Positions 1-64,000 of a stretch of 64,000 bases of DNA are shown here, one piece after another. The number at the start of each line of letters is the position of its first letter. Positions within the stretch are counted from its first letter, which is position 1. The stretch comes from Lycorma delicatula (taxonomy: Eukaryota > Arthropoda > Insecta > Hemiptera > Fulgoridae). Under the pieces are notes generated by a model. The model was not told where the DNA came from, searched no databases, and was given only the letters and a program-made list of their open reading frames with translations. Made by a program: the position numbers and the translations under genes. Location of the stretch: the NCBI RefSeq assembly GCF_047948215.1, contig NC_134461.1, positions 85,556,245 to 85,620,244 on the forward strand, read 5' to 3'.

Positions 1-200
1 TATATACTACCATCCTCATCACGGCTTCGCCCACGCTGTACGTGCAATTTCCCGTCGTGGTCAGTTATTTTTATTTTACGCTTTTTAGTCAAGTAACCGG
101 AGACTGGTGCAACCAATCGAGTCGCATACTGAGTAACAGGGACGGTGGTAGTTGGGTTAATTGAGCCGCCGCGCGGCCCTCAACACACAGTCACATCCCC
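1..200 (+). other. GC-richer upstream stretch, possible promoter or 5' UTR exon
   Basis: This stretch is clearly richer in G+C than the next several kilobases, with a CG-dense run at 168-178 (gagccgccgcgcggccc overall). It carries TACGTG at 39-44, the Sim:Tango/CNS-midline consensus. A sim 5' exon is needed upstream of 7549, so this is a candidate, but no TATA box, initiator or donor stands out and it could also be unrelated. Confidence 0.2.
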
Positions 201-657
201 TTAAAAAATCGAAATTAAATAAAACCCGATAATTTCTCCATTTTCGGGTATATTTAAATTATCTGTTTTAGTTATTTATATGAAGAGTATTTGAAAGCCC
301 AAATCCGGTGAATATCTCGCTTAGTACAGTCTGACTTAGGGAAAATTTACATCGTTATTCAGAATATTTTTACCTTTCTTCATCCGTTTTTAAGTAAAAT
401 TTCGAAAAATCTAGAAATTAGTTTTAGATATTCACATGAAAATTACAAACCAAAAATCAAGTTGATTACATCATTACCGAGAAATAAAAACAAATTATAA
501 ATTTAATTGTTACTACATTTTGATCCTTTAAACTCGGAATTTTCATAAATCCTTTCTTAATGTGCCTACACCATAAGAAAAACGTGTATACAAATTTTCA
601 TTAATCTATTTTCACTACTTTATGCTGGACGTTGATTATGATACATTTGCGACATGT

Positions 658-719
<62 letters not shown>

Positions 720-2320
720 GCTGCATAAGTAATATTAACTGAATATGAAGACGAATTACTTTTTATTGATATGGCACGTCATCATTAGGTTCTGTTTTAC
801 GATTTTATTTTAAATGTAATAATATCTTATAAGGATTTTAACTTTTGAAGGTAAAGTTGACCATTATATACCCAGAGTTCTATGTAATGTTAGCTGTCTT
901 CATACAAAGACAAGCGGTTAATCAGGTAATGTAAAACGTCTCATCTCGAGTATAAAAGAAGTACTTAACATTTTTATTGAAAAAGTACTCTTAAGTATTT
1001 TTATTTTTTATAAAATTCAGAAAAAAAAATTCAATTGAAATTACTCTGAATATCAAATATCAGTATAACATCAGGCCAGTCGTCTGATTTAATAATCCAG
1101 TCCATTAAGGATTGGTGAATAACAAAATAACAGAAAATAATATTTTCTATTTAGACAATATATTTTGTTGCTTTTGTAATATATAAATTTTCCCCTAATT
1201 TATCTGAAAAATTTTATTTCTTGTCGAGGAACTGCCTTTACAAAATAAAAAAGGAAAACTCACACAATTAAATAAAAAAAATTAAATAAGTAAAATATGA
1301 AAATTAAAACGGTTTTTGGGAAGTAATAAAGTTAATTTAAATTATTCAACATGTATAATTTATATTTAAAATATATTTAAATATGTTTGATATCAAAATA
1401 ATAATTAAATGTTTACTATAGTCTGATAAATAAAAGAATGCGCCTGTGCTTAGACTGTAATAATTTCTCAATAAACGATCTTAAATAAAAATAACCCGAT
1501 TTGTACCAAACCCTACATTTGGTATGATATATTAGTTTACAAAGGATTTATTCAAGCAATAATATACACGACGTTTACATTCTTGATGAAAACTCAGGAA
1601 AAACAATTGAGGGGCCATTTTTTCGTATATTTTCTATTTTTAAACTTCAACAAAACATTTTTGTAAAAGTGGGTTTTTTCGTCCAAGTTTCAGTTTTTTC
1701 GTCCAATATTTTGAAAATGTTGGGCGTTTAAAAAAAATTTGCTACCTCAGTATTCTTTTTAACAGCATCGAAATTATTTTTCCATATTAATAAAAAACTT
1801 TATTAAGCATAAACTTTGGAATTATAAAAGTCAGTGTGGCTATGTTAAACAGATGAAAGAAGAGCTCAAAATGTTCGACATTAAAGAAGAATGACTGTCT
1901 AAAACAAAAAAAAAAAAATGTTTGAATTAAAGGTGACAAGAAAAACTCAACACAGTTCGAAAGAATGAAATATTTCTAGAAGAAAAAAATTAAACTACAT
2001 GAAATGATATTTGCATGGTCCTTTATGGCCTATCCGCGGAGAAAAAAAAACAGCTTTACTATAGAAGTTTAATAAATAAGGCTTAAAGGAAGGTTCATTT
2101 TCTGTAGAAAATGGAAACGGTAAAAAAACTTTTGTATAATTCCAAGAATTGATCCTACGCGGTAGAGACTCAAGTTCGGTTCATATGTACGTAAATTGCA
2201 GTGTACTACTGAAAACCCATCAGAATATGTTTGGTTTGGTACATATTTAATTTTTCTTTAATGACGGTTTAATGAGACATTATTATAGGCTACTAACAGA
2301 CCCAGCAATGTTTGCTATTT
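201..2320. other. AT-rich, no gene seen
   Basis: No coding or recognised repeat content apart from a (TA)n array at about 662-711 and simple A/T runs. It lies upstream of sim exon 1 and may be intergenic or the 5' intron. Confidence 0.5.
662..711. repeat. (TA)n microsatellite
   Basis: About 25 TA units. Similar shorter arrays occur near 2325, 14724, 27968, 31760, 32023, 47777, 48337, 50640 and 56212. Confidence 0.9.
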
Positions 2321-2392
2321 CTGGGTATATATATATATATATAGATTAAATGAACACAATTGAAAGTCTGAAAAAAACATTAAAAAATGAAC

Positions 2393-2730
2393 ATTACGGA
2401 ACTTCATAAAATTTTACCTTTCACTTTATAAAAATCAGAATATATGTAAATCCAATTGGCAAAACAATAGCACTACCTATCGGATTTAATTCAAACCAAT
2501 CTCTAAACACAGTAGTCGGTGGAAAATAACATTTTAACAAAAAGAGGCTGCAAAATCATCACAATTAATACTGAACATTAAGAAACTTACAAATCATTAT
2601 GGAACTTCATAAAATTTAACCTTTCACTTTATAAAAATCAGAATATAAGTAAATCCAATTGGCAAAACAACATACCTACCGGATTTAATTGAAACTACTC
2701 TGTAAACACAGTAGTCGGTTCAAAATACCC
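2393..2730. repeat. Two-unit tandem duplication (about 205-bp spacing)
   Basis: The segment starting 'ggaacttcataaaattttac' at about 2398 and ending at 'acacagtagtcggt' near 2520 recurs from about 2602 to 2717 with few changes. Spacing is about 205 bp with unrelated sequence between the matching parts. It probably derives from the 3' untranslated part of a transposon. Confidence 0.7.
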
Positions 2731-3235
2731 CTAGCATTCTTTCTACTGGTCAGATCGAGGATTTAAATACCTTCTCCGGACAGCGCGAACCATTTTGAAA
2801 AAACCCGCCCGTAAATTGGTTCAATAGTTTTTTAGTCTATAGCGAACACACATACGAACATTGTCTTTTATATATGTAGATAGAAGAAGAAAGTCTGTTT
2901 GTATATTTGTTTGTTTCGTAAATATCTCGACACCGGCGCCTTCTAGAGGGTATAATTTTTGCAAAAAACTTTCATTTTACCTAAATAATATTTGTACTGG
3001 ATATCAGCCAAATTAGACCATAAATACAATTTTTCTAAATATCTCGACCCCAGCGCCACCTAGTAGGTCTAAACTAACTCAGGAAATTTCGCGGGCATGA
3101 GCATAACAACTTACTAAAGTTTCATCGCAATCGAATGAATGGTATAGGAACGCACAAGAGACAAACAAACAGATGTTCAAGTGTATTGTTTCATTTGCCA
3201 GACTATAGCAAGCTATAATAGGAGAATAATTTGTT
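2731..3235. repeat. Retroelement 3'-tail-like repeat
   Basis: Contains 'cgaacacacatacgaacattg' (2843-2863) followed by a ttttatatatgtagat run, the style of 3' end common in RTE-like non-LTR elements. It then holds two diverged copies of 'aaatatctcgacaccggcgcc' (about 2921-2941 and 3037-3057). No coding sequence remains. Family assignment is by style only. Confidence 0.4.
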
Positions 3236-4655
3236 AATGTCAATGACTGATATTTAATTTAATTTATTGTCTCTGCAGTTTTATATTTGATTATATTATT
3301 ATTTGTTATTTATCATATAAAAAAAAAAATGTTTTGAAGAGATAGACATCTTTGCAAAAGTACCAAGGGGAATAGAAAAGAAGTAGCAGCTTGTAGAAAA
3401 ATGTTTTAATTAGCTTTAAAAATTAAAATAAAGGTACCATCAAATCGTTTTTAGAATATTATCTTTTTTTATTGAAATCTAAAGTCTAAAAAATGTTATA
3501 GAAGTCGATAAAACTAATATTTATACAGATGAGAGTTTTATGCACCTTTAAAAAAATTCATTGTTAATTTTCTACAATTTTTAATTTTTACAATTCCAGC
3601 TATTTAGTTATCCAGTATACTCGTACTGAGAATGAATGCTAGTCGGGTCAGATTTGTACGATCTTGATATTTCATGACCTTTTATAACCAAAAAATACAA
3701 TTTTACCATTAAAAATTTCCAGAAGAATTTATATCTAAATGAACGTAGGTACAAATGTTTGTTTGTTGGTCTTGTTTTTATTAGACTGAATGGACAGATT
3801 TGGATGAAATTTGATACGATAATTTTTGTACAAAAAATTCCATTGATGGCATTTCATTTTGATCACAACTGTTATAGAGGGGGTAGAAAGATATAAATTT
3901 ATGTATTTCGTATTTCAAAATTTTACTTGAAATTTAGGTACATTTTTCACGTAATTAATGCTCCTTAGATAGCTAAGATACTTTCTCATGGCTTTTGGTC
4001 TTATTCAAATCCTCATTAAGGTGTAGAGACAAAAAAACGAAGTTATTATTGCGTGTAGATTCAGTCAAATTCTTGTATTAATTAAATTATTCTAATAGAT
4101 TAGTATGTAACTTTGTGCAATTTCATTTATATGTGGAAAATAGGAAGCGTACTATTTTTGCTCTTTTTCATCAGTTATCGTTTTGCGAGAAATCTTCAGA
4201 CTCAATAATTTCATATTTCTTAATGGCTTCTATAGTATATGATTATCTTGGTCGATACAGAAAGTACTGACGCATTGCTTTAAAATTATACTTTTAAAGA
4301 GGTCGTTCAAGCTTATGTACACGTTGAATTATGAAAGATTGTATCGTAATTTCTACCACTTTCTTCGTCGCTTTGTAATCAAGAATTGCTGTTGTAATTG
4401 GTAAAGGAAGATACATAAGAATATGCTAAAATAAAAAAAATTTAACAACGAATAATTCTGTAATTCTATATTTATAAAGTAATTATTTGAATCCAGAATG
4501 TTCTTAAAATGGAGGTAATAATTGTATCTTATTTTAATGAATACGGTTTTAATTTAAATTTGTTCGGCGAGTTTTAAATGAGGATCATTGATTCCGTTTA
4601 ATTTTTATGTTACAATTAATCGAGGGGATGTAAAGATAGGTCATTATGAGTCCCG
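3236..4655. other. AT-rich, with a diverged repeat tail at about 3725-3960
   Basis: No gene seen. About 3737-3960 has the phrase 'gacagatttggatgaaattt' typical of transposon tails in insect genomes, followed by a motif (gagggggtagaaagatat, then tatttcaaaattttact) that recurs loosely at 4622-4680. Confidence 0.4.
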
Positions 4656-4675
4656 TATCTCAAAATTTTACTCAA

Positions 4676-5420
4676 AAAATCTGATGTGGACACCATGACT
4701 TCCTTGTACGCCTATTAAATTATATATACACATTTTTTTAAAATGAAAAGTACATAAAATTTTATTTCATTGATAGCTTCTGATATTTTTTCATATATTA
4801 TTTTATTTGTTGTTATTATTGGATTATTATTTATCGTAAAACTTTTTTTACAATCAGAGGTTAATAATTATTAATAAATAAATATATTTAAATAAGAAAA
4901 AACTTAAAAAAAGGGGATGAAATCTGATTCGAACCGATGTGCCATCCCCTTGTAAGATCCAAATATTTAATTAATTAAATTTCATTTTGCTATAACTCTG
5001 GAACCAATGAAAATAAGTCCTACTTATGGTATATTATTGAAAAGCTCTCAATGAGGGCTATTACCGCAGTTAAGAAAAAGTCCAAAATCCAAATCGCTTT
5101 GGATTTTTGGCTTTTTTGGAAATTTGGTTCAGTCGATTGCATTGAAAAGGGGAGGAGGCGTGCAACTAGATATTACAAAAGTCCTAAATCCAAAATTTCA
5201 ACATTCTACAGCTAATCGTTTTTGAGTTATGCGAGATACATACGTACGTATGCACAGACATCATACCGAAACTAGTTAAAATGGATTCAGGGATGGTCAA
5301 AATGGATATTTCTGTTGAAATCAAAAAACCGAATTTTCGTGATCACACGAATTTTTGTGTGATCACTTCCTTTACTTCGTTCCTTACTTTACTTCCTTTA
5401 CTTCGTACAAGGAAGTAAAA
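4676..5420 (-). repeat. R-family repeat, copy 1
   Basis: Full-length-like copy on the minus strand. The 5' terminal phrase acttccttgtacgaagt reads leftward from about 5418. The conserved body (aactcaaaaacgattag; tgattgcaatcgactgaacc; aactgcggtaatagccctcat) follows, and the end gtacaaggaagtcatggtgtcc lies at about 4690. It carries no ORF. The same family occurs at least eight more times in this window. Confidence 0.85.
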
Positions 5421-5821
5421 ATAGAAATGTTTTTTCATAATTATTGCTTACATGTTTATATACTTTATAGTCTGTCAATAACGTAGGTGGAGTTATTTAA
5501 CTTTCTGGAACTAAATCTGGAAAGTTGTACGAGTTTTTTAATTTATGATTTGTTTGATAAGGAAAAAATGTAACTGTAAAATTCTTATGTAGTAAAGGGT
5601 TCTTCGTAATATAAGACTATTTCCTATACTTCTCCTCCCTTCGTCTGTTAATTTCAAATATTTAACAGAATTATCTCCCTTATACATAAGTTAAAAAACA
5701 AATTTCAGAGTAATATTTTATAATTTTATACTACTTCTGATATACGTAAAAGGAAAAATAGGGGGTAACGTAGCGGTTGGATGTCAGGGGTTATTCTATT
5801 TCCCTTTTTATTGCAGAGTCT

Positions 5822-6115
5822 TTTTTTCCATGTTTACTCTCTGGGAATCACCGTCAGGTATTACTTCAGAGAATGAATGAGAATGATATGTATGAGTGTA
5901 AGTGAAGTGTAGTCTTGTACAGTCTCAGTTCGACCATTCCTGAGATGTGCGGTTAACTGAAACCCAACCACCAAAGAACACCGGTATCCGTGATCTAATA
6001 TTCAAATTCGTATAAAATTAACTAACTGCCTTTACTAAGACTTGAACGTTGGACCTGTCGACTTCGAAATCAGCTGATTTGCGAAGACGTGTTTACCACT
6101 AGACCAATCCGGTGT
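5822..6115 (-). repeat. SINE-A, full-length-like copy
   Basis: The tRNA-like head is at the right end, read on the minus strand: A-box-like ggtctagtggtaaacacgtc and B-box-like cgttcaagtcttagta. The conserved body follows (gatttgaatac-agatca; ggataccggtgttctttgg; gtcgaactgagactgtacaa; tacactcatacatatcatt) and ends near ggaatcaccgtcagg (minus strand). It is non-coding and Pol III-type by its boxes. Confidence 0.85.
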
Positions 6116-6769
6116 GTTTATTTTAAAGCTTGGACATCAATCCCTTGCTGTTGGGTCTTTCTATTTACCTGGAGGGTATTTATTTTTTTTTTAATGAGTA
6201 TTAATATATATTTATTTTTAGTTCGATTTTTAGATGGACAGAGTTTAGGATTGCGATTAGATGCTTTGTATATTTGAAAAGTATTTTACTCGGGTTATTC
6301 CTTGGAAGATTAACAAGATTTTGCGTCCTTTTCTCGATTCCATTTTCCTTCAGACTGACCTCTGAAGGCCTTTAGATGCTAATGCCTTTCAGTTTAACAG
6401 AAATTTGACTAGTGGGACCCTAGTTTCGGGGAAGAAACTGACACACACGCTCGTAAAAAATACTTTATAACAAATATTTTATAATTTTTATATTCATGGA
6501 TCTCATAAGTTTAAAAATACAAGATTTCCGGAGAGTCATTTTCTTTAACCGATAGTAATTGATTCCATCTATTTTATAAAATAATGCCGCAAAGATAAAT
6601 ATAATTATATTATAATTAAATATAATATAATATAATTTAAAGTTCAGTACATGAAAAATATAATTTTTTAAATGTCTTATTTTAGTGATGCCATCAATAT
6701 ACTCTTCAATTGTAGTTATGTGACAATCAGCATTTGTATGTATTTGTTTTCGTTTTAAACAATCTTTCT

Positions 6770-7466
6770 ACAATGTTCAAAAAGTAAACGCAGTCATATG
6801 GATGAATGTTTCCTTCTTTTTTTGCTGGTTTAATTGAGGAAAATTGAAGAAAAATGGGTTGTTACACAATACAGCAGAGAATATTTATTGTCGCCCAATA
6901 CATTAGATGTGCCAATTACACCCAGACCCAGAAAATTACAGAAATGCTTTTACAGAAAATTATGATGTGGATGCATCAAACAAGTTCTCCAAGCGGCTTT
7001 ACGACAAGTTCCAAGAGTGAATAGTGAGCGCTACAAGCAGATGGTACAACCATTTGTAAACACTATACCTGCAGATCGGCTAGATTATATGTGGTTTCTG
7101 CAGGACAGTGTTACAGCTTATACAGCCAACAACAATATGACTTTCTTAGATCAGTGTTTTCATGGATAAGTGATTTCGACGGGGTTGTTCCCTCCTAGGT
7201 CTCCTGATTTATCCTTTCCTGATATTTTCTTGTGGAGATAATTTTAGGATGAACTAATGCTCATACCATTCTCGAATTGCAGAGAGAAATTGAACGATAT
7301 GTCGCTGCAATTCCTTAACAAACGTTACAACATGTTTCTAAGAGCATACAATGTCGTACTGAATTATGTGAATCGCATAATAGAGGCTACTTTCAATAAC
7401 TATTGTAACTTAAGGTTACAATAGTTATTTTCCCGTAAGGTTACGTCACTTTTTGAACACCTGTAT
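6770..7466 (+). mobile_element. Decayed IS630/mariner-type DNA transposon
   Basis: Translation around 7015-7380, with stops and frameshifts, gives fragments such as NSERYKQMVQPFVNTIPADR, DYMWFLQDSVTAYTANNN and FPPRSPDLSFPDIFLWR. These match the C-terminal catalytic part of insect Tc1/mariner-like transposases (WFQQD..TAHTA and WPPRSPDL..PDFFLWG motifs). Ends are similar inverted repeats: acaatgttcaaaaagt at 6770 and its complement-like ctttttgaacacctgt ending about 7464. An internal 15-bp hairpin (7395-7409 with 7415-7429) lies near the right end. The element is short (about 0.7 kb) and cannot code for an active enzyme. Confidence 0.7.
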
Positions 7467-7511
7467 AAACAAATCAAAATAAAATATTAAAATTGTTTTT
7501 TTTTTTAATAA

Positions 7512-62918
<55,407 letters not shown>

Positions 62919-63272
62919 TATTAAACGGTTAAAGTTATTACAAAATTCACGAAAATGGACTCAAAATATTTAAATTTACCGTGGTGGTAATATAATTTTC
63001 AACTCTTCCCCTCAACATTTTTATTACTCCTTTTTTTCGTTTCTTTTGAAGATAATGTTAGTTAGCTTTAATTAAGCGTCTTAGCATTAACTAACCTTCG
63101 TTAGTAATTTAAGAAATAAATTAATATACGCCCAGTTACTTTTTTTTTGTATATATAATATACAGAATTAAAAAAAAAAGAAAAGAAAAGATGTTCAATC
63201 TTGGTTTGTAATAAAATATTTATTTTCTTTAAGATAGTCTTGTATAGGTTACACCCTGTACGAATAAATAAA
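62919..63272 (+). promoter_or_regulatory. sim 3' UTR with candidate poly(A) signals
   Basis: AT-rich sequence after the stop. AATAAA occurs at 63115-63120 and twice, overlapping, at 63263-63272, each followed by A/T-rich sequence. The upstream one would give a UTR of about 220 nt, the downstream pair about 370 nt. The cleavage site cannot be chosen from sequence alone. Confidence 0.5.
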
Positions 63273-63366
63273 TATAAAAAAATACATTTTTTTACCTATA
63301 TATCTGTAATATATTTTTTAATTAATTTAGCATGACCCTTTGGAATATATATAATATATAAAAAGA

Positions 63367-63898
63367 TTTTATAAATTATAATTTCCGCTTACCAACAATT
63401 ATTAATAGTAATTACGTTCTAGCGCTTTCGGAAAGTATTATTTCCATCTTCAGGAACGTATGTTAATTAAATATATATTATCACTTCATATATTAAACCG
63501 AGTTAGATTAAAATAAAATAAAATAAAATTTATATAAAACATAACAATTGATCATCAAGTAAGTAAAATCAAATCATACGTGTATATATGCGTTTTGACA
63601 TTAATGGAGGCTCAACTGTTGCAGCAGCTGAGATAACATTTGAGACAGTCTCAACTGTTCAGTTGAGACTCCTTTAAAGACAAAATGCATATACGTATGA
63701 CTTGATTTTACATACTTGACGATCAATTGTTATGTTTTATATAAATCTTATTTTAATTTAACTCAGCGTAACATGTGAAGTTTAATAATATATATTTAAT
63801 TAACATATGTTCCTGAAGATGGAAATAATATTTTCCGAAAGCGCTAGAACATATTTACTACTAAAAATTGTTGGTAAGCGGAAATTATAATTTATAAA
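63367..63898. mobile_element. Foldback element 2 with hammerhead-like motif
   Basis: About 530 bp, almost wholly two inverted arms: ttttataaattataatttcc gcttaccaacaatt at the left and the complement at the right, continuing past gttctagcgctttcgg, ccatcttcaggaac, aacataacaattgatc and catacgt toward the centre near 63632. No ORF. Right-arm + strand carries CTGAAGA (63813-63819), a GGAAA/TTTCC stem, GAAA (63837-63840), GCGC (63841-63844), TA and an 8-bp closing stem. Lies about 100 bp beyond the last sim poly(A) signal. Confidence 0.85.
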
Positions 63899-64000
63899 AA
63901 CGTTTTAAATATATTTTTAACCTTAAGCGAATTTTATTTTATAAAATAAATTTTTCATAGATATGAAAACATATGAAATAAAAGTCCTGACAAGTAAGTT

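Noticed and set aside
63840..63850. Classical single-molecule hammerhead with its own stem III loop
   Set aside because: Only 4 nt (GCGC) lie between GAAA and TA, too short for a hairpin loop; only a dimer or trans arrangement is possible, so the finding is limited to that.

Overview
This 64 kb window is AT-rich arthropod genomic DNA. It is dominated by one large protein-coding gene on the + strand, an insect single-minded (sim) orthologue encoding a bHLH-PAS transcription factor. Ten coding exons between 7551 and 62918, all with GT-AG introns and phases that join exactly, give 1,515 nt (504 residues plus TAG). No other host gene can be supported. The organism is an insect with a large, repeat-filled genome. 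The repeats give a hemipteran impression, but that is only an impression.

Layout. 1-7548 is upstream sequence or 5' intron. It starts with a short GC-richer stretch, followed by retroelement tails, an R-family repeat, a minus-strand SINE and a decayed IS630/mariner-type transposase. Exon 1 (bHLH) is at 7551. Introns of 5.7, 5.0, 3.0, 12.0, 15.7, 2.3, 1.5, 5.2 and 3.3 kb separate the remaining exons. The last exon ends at 62918 and is followed by a 3' UTR with poly(A) signals and a long foldback element.

The introns are mostly transposon debris. At least three tRNA-related SINE groups (called A, B and C here) are present, one with a clean nested insertion. An abundant 0.4-1 kb family (R) has about nine copies. 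Non-LTR retrotransposon pieces include Jockey-like, R1-like and two other C-terminal types. There are mariner and DUF4817-type transposase remnants, several unnamed families shared between introns, three large foldback (inverted-repeat) elements and many (TA)n arrays.

The most interesting signals are these. (1) Two different foldback families share a motif matching the hammerhead ribozyme core, with palindromic 4-nt stem III strands; the best copy is at 63805-63854. (2) Four TACGTG sites, the Sim:Tango (CNS midline) consensus, fall within about 530 bp of sim's largest intron, and a perfect 24-bp palindrome in another intron carries one such site on each strand. Both suggest autoregulatory elements. 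(3) A C-rich, codon-like island with an unrecognised 74-residue ORF lies in intron 1.
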